Notes under the pieces: model-generated | What the model saw: the letters and a program-made list of their open reading frames with translations, nothing else | Databases searched by the model: none | Told to the model about the DNA's origin: nothing | Translations under genes and position numbers: made by a program | Shown here: piece by piece, positions 1 through 8,436 of the stretch | Layout of the letters: the number at the start of each line of letters is the position of its first letter | Position numbering within the stretch: position 1 is the stretch's first letter | Assembly: GCA_035290965.1 (NCBI GenBank) | Contig: DATDTD010000055.1 | Coordinates: forward strand, 1 to 18,488 | Reading direction: 5' to 3' | Length of the DNA: 18,488 nucleotides | From: JAGVNX01 sp035290965 | Lineage (GTDB): Archaea > Iainarchaeota > Iainarchaeia > Iainarchaeales > GCA-2688035

Positions 1-373
1 TTCCTGCATGTTTATCAGCATACTGTCCGCTTTCATGCAGAGCTTTCAGCCACTCCCCAAGCGGCTTCAATTTTATGGAAATAGCATCTGAACGCCCAAG
101 TAATCTTGAAACCATGCCCGAGATTTCCCTGATTTTGCTTATCTGCATTTGCTCGGCAGTAGGCCCTGATTTTCCTGAAATTTTTTTCAGCTCGTCGCGC
201 AATTTTCCCAGTTCTTGAGCCATTGCGCGCTCTTCTTTGCCGATTTCAACAAGAGACCTTGCAGAATTTAAGGCTGCGCCGCGGAGTTTCCTTGCCATTA
301 TACGCGCCCTGCGAACCCGCCTTTCTTCTGGTTCTCCGGAACTGTTTCTATTTTTGCGCGGCTTTCTCGGCAT
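1..373 (-). CDS. Hypothetical basic, coiled protein (C-terminus beyond window)
   Basis: An open frame starts with ATG at 373 and runs off the left edge without a stop, giving at least 124 residues. The first 35 residues are very basic (MPRKPRKNRN start, then RRVRRAR), followed by a predicted helical part rich in Glu, Lys and Leu that looks coiled-coil prone (around residues 40-70). No catalytic motif or membrane segment is visible. It begins 9 bp after the gatD stop, so it is probably cotranscribed with gatD. It is not GatE, the usual partner of GatD. The Arg-rich start suggests nucleic-acid binding, but that is inference only and I do not recognise the family. Confidence 0.7.
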   Translation of the reverse strand, partial: MPRKPRKNRNSSGEPEERRVRRARIMARKLRGAALNSARSLVEIGKEERAMAQELGKLRDELKKISGKSGPTAEQMQISKIREISGMVSRLLGRSDAISIKLKPLGEWLKALHESGQYADKHAG

Positions 374-382
374 TTTTTTCCC

Positions 383-1726
383 TCAGAAATCCCCCGCAGC
401 AGAATCAAGCGGAATTCTTTCATTGATTTCCCCGCGCAGGTTTTTTTGCATCAGGCTTTTTACTTTTTCCTTATCCTTATAATTTCCAAGCAGCCATGCA
501 AGCTTTACAAAGGCTGTTTCAGGCAGCAGGTCCTCCCCTGAAATAACCCCGAGTTCAAGCAGGTCTGTTCCCTTGTTATAAACCCGCATCTGCACTCTTC
601 CGAACAGGCACTGAGAAGTCATTACTGCAATTCCTCCGAGCTTAACAAATTTTTTTATTGCTGGAAAAATTTTCTTGTGCGCCTTTTTTGTTATTTCGTC
701 AGGCATATGCCCCGGCGTATGCCCAAGGCCTGTGCCTTCTATTACAAGGCCTTTGAACCCGTTCTTTGAAAAAAATTCAAACTGTTCGGGAAACATGTTG
801 ATTGTTATTTTCAGCAGCGCAACTCTTTCCTCGAAATTCGGCTTTGCCAGAACTTTTGCGCCTGAAATTTTTCTTTTGTAATCCTTTTTTATAAAATCAA
901 TCTGCCCATTGCCATAATTTACAGTTGCAATTACAGAATCATTCACTGCCCTGAAAGCGTCTCTCCTGCTTGTATGGAGTTTCCGCGTTTTGCACGCGGG
1001 CAGTATTGCGCAGGCATTATCGCTTGGAGAATAATGCATGCAGATTGCGACTCCGCTGAAATCTGTTTTTGCAATAAAATTCGCGGCGCAAATAAGGTTC
1101 ATTGCCGCATCACTGCTTCCCCTGTCGGAACTTTTCTGCGCGCCGACAAGCAGTACAGGAAGCGGACATTCCTCAAGGGCAAAAGCAAGCGCAGCTGCAG
1201 CAACGGCAAGATTGTCAGTTCCCATGCCTACAATTACACCTGCAACTCCTTTGGAGGCTTCTTTCCTGACTTCCTCCGCAATAATGCCTATGTGCCTGAA
1301 ACGCAGGTCGTCGCTCCACATATTCCTGACAAGCCTGCTCTCAAAATTTGCAATAGTTGAAAGCTCGGGAAACATTGAAAGCAGGTCCTGAGGATTGAAG
1401 GAACTGAAAACCGCGCCTGTCCTGTAATCAACCCTGCTTGCAATTGTTCCGCCGGTATGCAGAATGCTTATTGCAGGGAGCAGAGGATTTTTTTTAACAG
1501 AAATCGCAGCAGGCTTTCCGACTGTTTTGCCAGCACTTATTTTTTTTATGCTTTTTATTTTTCCTGTTTCAACATCAATATTATAACCGCTCTCAAGTTT
1601 CAATGAAAGCATGGAATCTGATTTGCAGGGCACAATTGTGCCTTTAATCAGCTGCTCCCCTTCAAGCAGTTCTACAAAATCCCCCTCTTTCAGAGCGTGC
1701 TTCTTAAGAAAGACAGCAGGGTTCAT
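383..1726 (-). CDS. gatD: Glutamyl-tRNA(Gln) amidotransferase subunit D
   Basis: GatD is the asparaginase-like half of the archaeal GatDE complex; it releases ammonia from glutamine for GatE, which converts Glu-tRNA(Gln) to Gln-tRNA(Gln) in the cytoplasm. The 447-aa protein has the usual length and layout: an N-terminal beta-barrel-like domain (about residues 14-58) and an asparaginase-type amidohydrolase domain from residue 85. The catalytic set is visible: T94 in HTGGTIAS, T170-D171 in GMGTDN, and K249 just before HTSRRDAF, a stretch typical of GatD. The block usually written HGTDT reads MGTDN here, so the His and the last Thr are replaced while the catalytic Thr and Asp stay. A TATA-like box lies 30-41 nt upstream. 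gatE is not in the window. The neighbouring asparaginase is a paralogue. Confidence 0.93.
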   Translation of the reverse strand: MNPAVFLKKHALKEGDFVELLEGEQLIKGTIVPCKSDSMLSLKLESGYNIDVETGKIKSIKKISAGKTVGKPAAISVKKNPLLPAISILHTGGTIASRVDYRTGAVFSSFNPQDLLSMFPELSTIANFESRLVRNMWSDDLRFRHIGIIAEEVRKEASKGVAGVIVGMGTDNLAVAAAALAFALEECPLPVLLVGAQKSSDRGSSDAAMNLICAANFIAKTDFSGVAICMHYSPSDNACAILPACKTRKLHTSRRDAFRAVNDSVIATVNYGNGQIDFIKKDYKRKISGAKVLAKPNFEERVALLKITINMFPEQFEFFSKNGFKGLVIEGTGLGHTPGHMPDEITKKAHKKIFPAIKKFVKLGGIAVMTSQCLFGRVQMRVYNKGTDLLELGVISGEDLLPETAFVKLAWLLGNYKDKEKVKSLMQKNLRGEINERIPLDSAAGDF

Positions 1727-1755
1727 TGGTAATCAGTTAAAATCAGATAGAAAAT

Positions 1756-1767
1756 GCTTTTTAATAG
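1756..1767 (-). promoter_or_regulatory. TATA box of gatD
   Basis: On the minus strand this reads CTATTAAAAAGC, an archaeal TATA-like element 30-41 nt upstream of the gatD ATG. It sits in the 67-bp gap after the asparaginase stop, so gatD probably has its own promoter. Confidence 0.5.
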
Positions 1768-1793
1768 AATCGCGTTTTTGCAGAAAGAAAAAA

Positions 1794-2831
1794 TCACAGT
1801 GTTATTTCTCCGACAAAATCCTCTTCAAACATTTTCCTGATTTTCGGGATAACTGCAGTTTTATTATTCTGCCTGTGCAGTTTTGCAAGGCACCACATCA
1901 GTTTTACATAAGTTGCAACAAAAGTCATGTTTCCAGTAGGAATGACTCCCGCTTCAAGCGCATCAAGCCCCAATTTGTAGGTATCCGCGCCCGCAGTGCT
2001 GCCTCCGACGAAAGGAGAAACTATCAAAACAGGAATATCCCTGCCAACTGCCTCTTTTACTGCAGGCAGATACCTGCCTGGAATATTTCCAGCTCCAAGA
2101 GATTCAAGGACAAGCCCCTTAATGCCCTTTGTTTTAACCAGGTTATCAAGCATTTCAGGGCCAACTCCCGCGTTTATTTTTACACTTAATATTCCGGGTT
2201 CAAAATCAGGCTCAAAAAAAAGTTTCGCGCATTTTCCGAGTTTCCTCTTTTTGGCAAATTTTGTCCAGTGGATTTTGCTACGGATTGAAGCTAACTCTGA
2301 AAAAGCAGGAGATATAAAAGCATTAAAATCCGATTCGTGCCGTTTCTGCGTCCTGACTCCCTCAAAAACAAAATGGCCGAATGAAATCATTACTCCCGCA
2401 AAATCCGAAGCCGCCGCCCTGAAGGCGTTTTCAAGATTAAATTTTGCGTCGGTGCCGATTGTTTCGGGGCAGCACTGGGCGCCGGTCAGAACAACAGGCT
2501 TGTTTATATTTTTTCCGAAAGCAAAAGCAAGAGCAGAGGCAGTATCCGCCATTGTGTCAGTGCCGTGAGTTACGAGAAAACCGTCGTATTTTTCATAGCG
2601 CGAAAAAATTTCTTTTGCTATCATTGTCCAGTGCGCAGAAGTCATGTCACTGCTGTCAATGTTGAACAGTTCAATTGAATCAACATCCGCGATTTCCCTT
2701 ACCTTTGGAACAAGTTCAAGAAGCTCTTCTGCGGATTTGGCGGGTTCAAGCGCGCCTGTTTGCCTGTTCGGCAGCATTGCAATTGTGCCGCCGCAAAAAA
2801 CAAGGCATATTTTCTTTTTTTTTGATGGCAT
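1794..2831 (-). CDS. Type I L-asparaginase
   Basis: The 345-aa protein should hydrolyse L-asparagine to aspartate and ammonia. It carries the full asparaginase signature: GGTIAM with T16 near the N-terminus, the unaltered HGTDT block (H89-T93) followed by MADTASALAF, and K163 in a TQKRHESDFN stretch. Length and layout fit archaeal cytoplasmic asparaginases; there is no signal peptide and no GatD-type N-terminal extension, which separates it from gatD next door. It starts at ATG 2831, followed by several Lys codons. The gene precedes gatD by 67 bp on the same strand. A TATA-like site about 75-87 nt upstream would give a leader of roughly 50 nt. A GatD-like amidotransferase role is less likely given the absence of the N-terminal domain. 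Confidence 0.9.
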   Translation of the reverse strand: MPSKKKKICLVFCGGTIAMLPNRQTGALEPAKSAEELLELVPKVREIADVDSIELFNIDSSDMTSAHWTMIAKEIFSRYEKYDGFLVTHGTDTMADTASALAFAFGKNINKPVVLTGAQCCPETIGTDAKFNLENAFRAAASDFAGVMISFGHFVFEGVRTQKRHESDFNAFISPAFSELASIRSKIHWTKFAKKRKLGKCAKLFFEPDFEPGILSVKINAGVGPEMLDNLVKTKGIKGLVLESLGAGNIPGRYLPAVKEAVGRDIPVLIVSPFVGGSTAGADTYKLGLDALEAGVIPTGNMTFVATYVKLMWCLAKLHRQNNKTAVIPKIRKMFEEDFVGEITL

Positions 2832-2905
2832 ACAAGTTCGCTGGTAAAATCAGTTTCAGTTTTTAGGCTCAACGGCATTTGAAAAGCAATTATTAGTGGC
2901 AAAAC

Positions 2906-2918
2906 ATTTATATAATCT
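2906..2918 (-). promoter_or_regulatory. TATA box of the asparaginase gene
   Basis: The minus strand reads GATTATATAAATG directly beside the stop codon of the upstream 319-aa gene (2919-2921). It is the best TATA match in the gap and lies about 75-87 nt before the asparaginase ATG. Confidence 0.45.
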
Positions 2919-3878
2919 TCAGGAACATTTTTCGCTGCCAAGGACAAACTCAATAATGTTTGAACCAAGAATGTTTGCCGAGAGCGAATCGAATTCTCCC
3001 GCATTTGCGAACTTTGTTTTTTCCTCACAGGAACTTCCGAACATGCAGCCCGTGCAACGGCAGGCTGTTTTGCATTCCCCTGTTGAAACATCAATCTGCG
3101 GCGCCTCGCAGTAATCCGCAAGGCATTTTTCAGAGCCTGAAACAGTTACAGCAAGAACATTTTTGTCAAAGCCTGAATTTTCACCGGAAACAACTGCATT
3201 GATTTCAAAAGTACCGTCTGTGAACTCTAAGGGAACCTGCACGCTCGCGGTTTCTCCGGCAGGCAGGCTTTTCAATGGAAGAATTTTCGAGGAATATTCA
3301 ACTGAACTTTTTTTCCATAGCCCGTTCTCAAAATATTTCTGGAAAACAGTTATTTCAAGATTTCCCGAAAGCATTTCCATGCTTCCCGAATTCTGCACTT
3401 CAATGTTCAGAACAGCGGGCTCTTTGCTTAAATCAATTTCAGGCTTGATTGTTGCCTTCTTGAAAATAATCTGCGCGGGTGCTTTTCCGAAAAAAATCTT
3501 GCATTCGAACAAATCGTTTTTCACTGAACAGCGTGCTGCTGTTTTTATTGTCCTCTGCGAATTGAAAAGAATGTGCCTTGAATCCCATTCAATGCGCCCG
3601 CACCTGTCGCCTTCACTGCAGCAAACCTGCGCGTCGTTGCACTCAAAGGCAACGCTCGTGTTTCTTTCGTCAAAGCTTTTTCCGGAAAATGAAACGTTCT
3701 GCGCAAAGGAAATGTCCTGTAAAATCGGCTTTCCCAAAGTTATTTTTGCTCCCGAAAGATTGTTTTCAAGCAGTGCAAACGCATCCTCTTTCGGCAAAAA
3801 CTGCGGCAGCAAAGCAAGAAGAACCCAGAGCAGTGCAATTGCGGCAATTGCAATAATAACAATCCTGAAAACATCCAT
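2919..3878 (-). CDS. Membrane-anchored Cys-rich surface protein
   Basis: The 319-aa protein has one N-terminal hydrophobic helix (about residues 5-27), then an extracellular-looking part. Residues about 150-247 read like a CARDB/Ig-type beta-sandwich (alternating hydrophobic strands, IEVQNSGSMEM, LPAGETASVQVPL), the kind of module archaea use in surface proteins. Fourteen cysteines occur, grouped at 80-93, 117-126 and 252-284, with a final one at 318; the run C269, C273, C275, C278, C284 could form disulfides or bind metal. It is the last gene of an operon: DNA ligase, two-helix membrane protein, then this gene 2 bp later. The link to a ligase is probably only positional. Function unknown. 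Confidence 0.75.
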   Translation of the reverse strand: MDVFRIVIIAIAAIALLWVLLALLPQFLPKEDAFALLENNLSGAKITLGKPILQDISFAQNVSFSGKSFDERNTSVAFECNDAQVCCSEGDRCGRIEWDSRHILFNSQRTIKTAARCSVKNDLFECKIFFGKAPAQIIFKKATIKPEIDLSKEPAVLNIEVQNSGSMEMLSGNLEITVFQKYFENGLWKKSSVEYSSKILPLKSLPAGETASVQVPLEFTDGTFEINAVVSGENSGFDKNVLAVTVSGSEKCLADYCEAPQIDVSTGECKTACRCTGCMFGSSCEEKTKFANAGEFDSLSANILGSNIIEFVLGSEKCS

Positions 3879-3880
3879 TC

Positions 3881-4186
3881 TTATCTTCTCCTTCCGAATT
3901 TTTTTTTCTGCGCAGGCCTTGTTTCAATGCGGAATTCCCACATCAATAATTTTATCAGCACCATTGAAACAGCAGCCCCTATAAGCGTGATAAGCAGCAA
4001 CATTCCCCAGTTTTCAGTCCTTATAAAATAGAAAGTAAAGTCTCCGCTCCACAATCTCATCCTGATTGAAACATAAAGCACTATTGCGAACGCAATCAGG
4101 AAAATAAAGAGTTTCCATGCAAAGGAAACAGTTTTTGAAACAATTGTTCGCGCCATAAAAACCATTTTTTTAAAAATTTCGTTCAA
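3881..4186 (-). CDS. Small membrane protein, two helices
   Basis: This 101-aa protein has two clear transmembrane helices (about residues 23-41 and 61-81), joined by a short loop with aromatic and charged residues, and a basic C-terminal tail (KKKFGRRR). The longest start is a TTG at 4186 that overlaps the ligase stop by 2 bp, which fits translational coupling; ATG codons at 4165 and 4156 are alternatives. The next gene starts 2 bp after its stop. I do not recognise the family. The position between the ligase and a membrane-anchored surface protein suggests that the latter two might act together in the membrane, which is inference from spacing only. Confidence 0.7.
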   Translation of the reverse strand: MNEIFKKMVFMARTIVSKTVSFAWKLFIFLIAFAIVLYVSIRMRLWSGDFTFYFIRTENWGMLLLITLIGAAVSMVLIKLLMWEFRIETRPAQKKKFGRRR

Positions 4187-6036
4187 ACAGCCTGCTCTTC
4201 AAGCTGTACGCGCTTCTGCTGTTCAAACATTTTAATTATTTCCCTTACTGTTGTTGCCTCTTCGGGTTTTTTATCCCTTCTTATTGAAATCATTCTCGGA
4301 AACCTCAATGCCAGCCCTTCCCCTGATTCTTTTTTTGCCGCAGTGTGCATGGGGCTTTTTGTTATTTCATCCGCAACAACCTCAATTACGAATTTCGGCT
4401 CAACCCATACGTCTGGAACTACTTCAGAATCAACGCGCGCAGGCCTGTTTTTTGATTTTATTTTTGAAAGAATTTTTTCAAGCTCTATGATTTTTTCCTC
4501 TGTCATTCCTGTTCCAATCTTTGCAATGCTCCTGAAAACATCCTCTTTTGAATCGTAAACAGCAGTCAGTAAAGCGCCCAAGCCAAATTCAGCCCTCATT
4601 CCCTTTCCCTTGAAATATCCGATTATTACTGCGTCTATTGTGTCCACAAGTTCTCCCTTGTAGGAGCGCTTGAGCTTTATCCAGGAAAATTTTCTTGCAC
4701 CCGCAATATAGCCTGAATTCAGGTCCTTTGCAATTATTCCCTCAAGGCCTTTCTCCACGTTCTCGTTGAAAAAGGCATTCATTGTTTTTGCAGAATCAGT
4801 CACAATGCTTTTTGTAAGCTCAATTGTCTTTCCCTTTTTTATCAGTTCCTGCAAAAGAGCCCTGCGCTCGTGAAAGGGAAGATGCATGAGATTTTTCCCT
4901 TCTTTGTACAAAAAATCGAAAACAAAAAGTTTCAAGGGGAACTCCTTTGACTTTTCATGGATGTCGTATTTTCTCTTTCGCTGGATAGTCACTTGAAAAG
5001 AAAGATATTCGCCTGTTTCCTCGTTTACTGCAAGTGCCTCTCCCTCGAAAATAGCCTGCTTTGCGGAAACCTGTTTTTTCACTGCCTCAACAATTTCCGG
5101 AAACATTACAGTCATGTTTTCCTGGTTCCTGCTGAAAATAACTATTTTTTCATTGTCCTTATGAATTGCAAGCCTGAAACCGTCGTATTTTGCCTCAACA
5201 GCGCACCTGCCGAGCTTTTTGATTATTTCCTCTGCGCTCGGCAATCTTTCGGCAAGAGTCGGGCGGATAGGAACTCCTAAAGTGATTTCAATCTGCTTTA
5301 ATCCTTTGAGGCCGTGCTTCCTGAGCTTTTCCGCAATGCTTCCCAGATCAGAATGAACGTTATATTTCTCTTCAATCATTTCACGGATTTTCATTTTCAT
5401 TTTTCTTTCAAGTTCTTCTGAGCGCTTTTCAGGTTTTTTTTCCTTTAAGCGCGATTCAATTTCAGAAGCAATGCCCCTGTCCTGCTTTCCCTCTTCCAAG
5501 AGGCTTATTGCGAATGCATCCATTATTGTGGGGTCGCCGATGCCCAAGCGCAGATTTCCAAGGGGAATACGCACAAGGAATTTTGCTTCAAGAGGCTTTG
5601 CGGAATTCAGTAGTTCTGCCAAAAGCCGTATTTTCAATTCCTGGCTTCCTTCTCCTGCTGATTTTGCTATTTTTAAAAAATTCTGGAAAACCTTTGAAAC
5701 AGAAAGTTCCGCGGAAAATAATGCACTCTGCTTTTTCTTTTTCAGGAGCTCTTCGGCAACTAATCCCAAATCCCCTTTTTGCTTGAACAAGTGCTCGATT
5801 TCTTTTTTCGCATATCCTGAAACCTTTGCAATTGCCTCTTCGACAAATTTTTCCCCCATGCCAATTTCAATTCCCGTATAGGAAGGGGCTAACTTTCCCT
5901 GGCACAAAAAAACAATTTCCCCGATTTCCTCTGCGGGAGCTTTTTTGAATAGTTCGGCAAGAAAATCAGTCATTTCAAGCCTTGCCGAAGCCTTTTCTAT
6001 TTTTTCAAATGCCTCTGCGAGAACAAAAAACTTCAT
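4183..6036 (-). CDS. lig: ATP-dependent DNA ligase
   Basis: The enzyme seals nicks in duplex DNA during replication and repair, using ATP to form a ligase-AMP intermediate on Lys. At 617 aa it is slightly longer than many archaeal replicative ligases. Seen in order: an N-terminal all-helical DNA-binding domain (about 1-250) with the typical LGNLRLGIGD stretch (159-168); motif I EAKYDGFR with the acceptor K283; motif III FEGEALAV (330-337); motif IIIa FVFDFLY (371-377); motif IV EGIIAKD (432-438); motif V WIKLKRSY (452-459); and an OB-fold with RFPR near 578-581. All nucleotidyl-transfer motifs look intact. ATG 6036 is chosen because the frame upstream of it (to 6252) lies inside the preceding gene and shows no ligase-like sequence, and a TATA box sits 20-31 nt before it. 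It heads an operon with two membrane-associated proteins. Confidence 0.96.
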   Translation of the reverse strand: MKFFVLAEAFEKIEKASARLEMTDFLAELFKKAPAEEIGEIVFLCQGKLAPSYTGIEIGMGEKFVEEAIAKVSGYAKKEIEHLFKQKGDLGLVAEELLKKKKQSALFSAELSVSKVFQNFLKIAKSAGEGSQELKIRLLAELLNSAKPLEAKFLVRIPLGNLRLGIGDPTIMDAFAISLLEEGKQDRGIASEIESRLKEKKPEKRSEELERKMKMKIREMIEEKYNVHSDLGSIAEKLRKHGLKGLKQIEITLGVPIRPTLAERLPSAEEIIKKLGRCAVEAKYDGFRLAIHKDNEKIVIFSRNQENMTVMFPEIVEAVKKQVSAKQAIFEGEALAVNEETGEYLSFQVTIQRKRKYDIHEKSKEFPLKLFVFDFLYKEGKNLMHLPFHERRALLQELIKKGKTIELTKSIVTDSAKTMNAFFNENVEKGLEGIIAKDLNSGYIAGARKFSWIKLKRSYKGELVDTIDAVIIGYFKGKGMRAEFGLGALLTAVYDSKEDVFRSIAKIGTGMTEEKIIELEKILSKIKSKNRPARVDSEVVPDVWVEPKFVIEVVADEITKSPMHTAAKKESGEGLALRFPRMISIRRDKKPEEATTVREIIKMFEQQKRVQLEEQAV

Positions 6037-6055
6037 GTAAATAATAGGAAAACTC

Positions 6056-6067
6056 GCAAATAAAAGC
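6056..6067 (-). promoter_or_regulatory. TATA box of the ligase operon
   Basis: The minus strand reads GCTTTTATTTGC, 20-31 nt before ATG 6036, in the 46-bp gap after the beta-helix gene. The spacing implies a leaderless or nearly leaderless transcript and supports the internal ATG as the true ligase start. Confidence 0.5.
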
Positions 6068-6082
6068 TTTGTTGCAGAGAGC

Positions 6083-8362
6083 TCAGCGTTCAAAAGCCCC
6101 GATGTCGGGAGTTGCGTCTCTTGGGTTTCCGTCAAAATCAGTTCGCACATATACAAGTGCATCTGCAGTTCCTTTGTTGATTGCAGGCGAATTTGACTGC
6201 AGAGTATAATTCTGGCTTGCTGCATTTGTAAACAGCGGGTTTGCGTCCTCAATGTCGTTTTGCCCGTATCCGAATGACTGCCAGATGCTCAGAATGTGAT
6301 TGCCGCTGCTGCTTGTCGCCCAATTTGTTTTTAGCGGGGCATAAACAAGGTTGTTTTTCTCAATCCATTTGTCAACTGTCGGAGCATATGTTCCCGCGCG
6401 AACAGTGGAAGGATAAAGGTTGCTGTTATCATTGGGCGAATAAACAATGTTGTTTGCAATCACTATGTTCCGCACATTCCGTTCAAGCGTAACATCTTCA
6501 GTCATGCCGAGCAGATAACTGTATTGCTGTGAAGCCACGCTGTAAATATTGTTCAGCAATCTGATGTTTTCAACATCATAAAAGCCGTAGTCATTGTATG
6601 CGGTTCCAAGCCCTGTAAAAGAAACTGTTTCCGTTAGATTTGGAGTATAATAAACATTGTTCCGCACTGTCATGAATGAGACTCCATAAAACCGGATTCC
6701 GGATCCAGTGCCGGGAGTATGGTCAAAAAAATTGTTTTCAATCACATAATGCGAATAATGTGGCAGGCATTCACCGGGATTCTGGCTACAGTCAACTCCG
6801 CCACTAATGCCCACTCCAAGTAGATAATTGTTGGAAACAATCTGCCAAACCCCGCTAAGGCCAGGCTCAGAGTTGCTATGGAATCGGATGGTGTCTTTGG
6901 GCGCAGGATCATGGAAATTATTGTGTTCTACAATTGTTTTCTTTCCATACGAGCGGAACAATGCTTCCTGGTGTCCATGTGAATAATCAGAACCCAAAAT
7001 TGCGTTTTGGATTGAGGTACTGGCTGCTACAAATGTTCCGTATGCTTGAGTATTATTGCTTGTACTTTCCTGTATGATAACAAATTTATTTACGCTGAAT
7101 GCATTCCAGCTGTTCTCGGCTTTTGCCCGCAGTATTAACCCGTTTTGTTTTGCACGAATTCCAGCGGGATAATTAATGCCGCCATTCACGGCAGGGTAGC
7201 TTCCCTGTATCCAGATGTCCACATAGCGCGCATCAGCCGGGCCATAAATAAAAGTGTTGTCGATTGTTGTGAAGAATCTTGGTTTTTCCCCTGTTCCGTA
7301 TGCTCCGAGATAAAATGGGCCTGCAAAAGAAGGCGAAAACGAACCGTCATTTGTGAATTCAAAACTGTCTCCGCGGTTGAACAGCAGTTTTATGTTTGTT
7401 GCTGCAAGTGTTTTTGCCTTGCTCCAGGTTCTGCACGGCTGTGTTTGTGTGCATGGGTTTGTATCTAACCCGACTGCCGCAAAGTAATAAGTAATCCAGC
7501 CACCTGCCGGCGCATCGCTTACTGTAATGCTTTGCTGATAAGTGTGTGCAATTCCCATGTCATCAGTAATAGTCAGGCTGGCATTGTAATTTCCAGAGTT
7601 TTCGTAGACATGCGCCGCATTCCATCCCAAAGCAGTGTTTTTGCTTGGATAATTTCCGTTGCTCAGCTTTGCGCCCGTTGTCCAGTTTCCCGCGCTTGCA
7701 TCGCCAAAGTTCCATGCATAATCAAATGATTCCCAGTCAGCGTTTACTCCACCATTGACAATAGTTACAGCTGATGTCGCATTCGTGCCCGACAACAGCG
7801 ATTTTTCAACCCAAACAAAAAGTTTTGAGCCGCCGCTGCTGGCTAGTTCAAAGCTTTTTCCGCCCGAAACAACAACAGGAGTTCCCTGGGAATCTCCGCT
7901 TGCCTGCCATGAAAGAGTTTTTGCAGTTGCATCAAAAGAAAGTGTTCCTGTTCCTGCCGGAGTATCTGCCCGCACTCTGCTTATTGAAACTCCTGTAATG
8001 TTCGGTTGTGCATCAAACCCCTTTGGCTGTATAACTTCTGAAGCCCAGTTTGTTTCATCAATTGTGTCAAAAAAAATGCCTAATGGAGCAACTCCGCTTG
8101 TTCTGCTTGCTGTTGTCATTGTTGTTTGTCCTGTGCAACCTGTTCCTGTTTTCCAGTCTCCAATATACCCAAGGAGTGCTGGCATGTCCATTGTGCCTGC
8201 TTTCCAGTCTCCGATATATCCTAATAGTGCCGGCATGTCAACGCATGCCTGCGCAAAAGCGCTTCCCGCAAAAAGAAAAAAGAAAACAAGAACAATCAGA
8301 AAGCGCGGGCTAAGGCTTTTTTTTGGAAAGTTCTGCAAAGCGCCCTGGGCTCTTGAAAACAT
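6083..8362 (-). CDS. Secreted PKD / parallel beta-helix surface protein
   Basis: The 759-aa protein starts with a basic N-region and a hydrophobic signal peptide (about 20-37, ending SAFAQA). Directly after it, two copies of a 17-residue unit D-MPALLGYIGDW-K-x-GT (from D42 and D59) are bracketed by Cys40 and Cys76. A PKD domain follows (about 208-285; WNFGDAS and HVYENSGNYNASLTITD), then a right-handed parallel beta-helix (about 290-730) with many NN/IxNN turns (VSNNYLL, IENNFF, VRNNVYY, LLNNIY, IANNIV, EKNNLV). It ends with the DFDGNPR...DIGAFE signature of choice-of-anchor Q proteins. Beta-helix proteins of this kind often bind or cleave polysaccharide; no catalytic site can be named here. 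No C-terminal membrane anchor is present, so anchoring may rest on the N-terminal repeats. A strong TATA box precedes it. Confidence 0.88.
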   Translation of the reverse strand: MFSRAQGALQNFPKKSLSPRFLIVLVFFFLFAGSAFAQACVDMPALLGYIGDWKAGTMDMPALLGYIGDWKTGTGCTGQTTMTTASRTSGVAPLGIFFDTIDETNWASEVIQPKGFDAQPNITGVSISRVRADTPAGTGTLSFDATAKTLSWQASGDSQGTPVVVSGGKSFELASSGGSKLFVWVEKSLLSGTNATSAVTIVNGGVNADWESFDYAWNFGDASAGNWTTGAKLSNGNYPSKNTALGWNAAHVYENSGNYNASLTITDDMGIAHTYQQSITVSDAPAGGWITYYFAAVGLDTNPCTQTQPCRTWSKAKTLAATNIKLLFNRGDSFEFTNDGSFSPSFAGPFYLGAYGTGEKPRFFTTIDNTFIYGPADARYVDIWIQGSYPAVNGGINYPAGIRAKQNGLILRAKAENSWNAFSVNKFVIIQESTSNNTQAYGTFVAASTSIQNAILGSDYSHGHQEALFRSYGKKTIVEHNNFHDPAPKDTIRFHSNSEPGLSGVWQIVSNNYLLGVGISGGVDCSQNPGECLPHYSHYVIENNFFDHTPGTGSGIRFYGVSFMTVRNNVYYTPNLTETVSFTGLGTAYNDYGFYDVENIRLLNNIYSVASQQYSYLLGMTEDVTLERNVRNIVIANNIVYSPNDNSNLYPSTVRAGTYAPTVDKWIEKNNLVYAPLKTNWATSSSGNHILSIWQSFGYGQNDIEDANPLFTNAASQNYTLQSNSPAINKGTADALVYVRTDFDGNPRDATPDIGAFER
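8138..8239 (-). repeat. Tandem 51-nt coding repeat (two units)
   Basis: Units 8189-8239 and 8138-8188 encode nearly identical 17-residue motifs (DMPALLGYIGDWK), differing in protein by only a few residues. At DNA level they differ mainly at third codon positions (for example ccaatatacccaag against ccgatatatcctaa), so the duplication is old or held by selection on the protein. The pattern resembles a short dockerin-like helical repeat. Confidence 0.75.
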
Positions 8363-8390
8363 TTTTTATCAATAAAAGAAAGCTTTTGCC

Positions 8391-8405
8391 AAATATATAT
8401 TTATT
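8391..8405 (-). promoter_or_regulatory. TATA box of the beta-helix protein gene
   Basis: The minus strand reads AATAAATATATATTT, a strong AT-only TATA element 29-43 nt upstream of the ATG at 8362, with no gene in between. Confidence 0.55.
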
Positions 8406-8436
8406 GCCAAGTTGCAAATCAGGCTGGCTTGATTGC

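Noticed and set aside
6037..6252. 72-residue N-terminal extension of the DNA ligase
   Set aside because: The extension lies inside the upstream gene, has no ligase similarity, and would bypass the TATA box at 6056-6067.
7755..8375. 206-aa plus-strand frame opposite the N-terminal part of the beta-helix protein
   Set aside because: It is antisense to the signal peptide, repeats and PKD region, has no ribosome site, and its sequence shows no domain.
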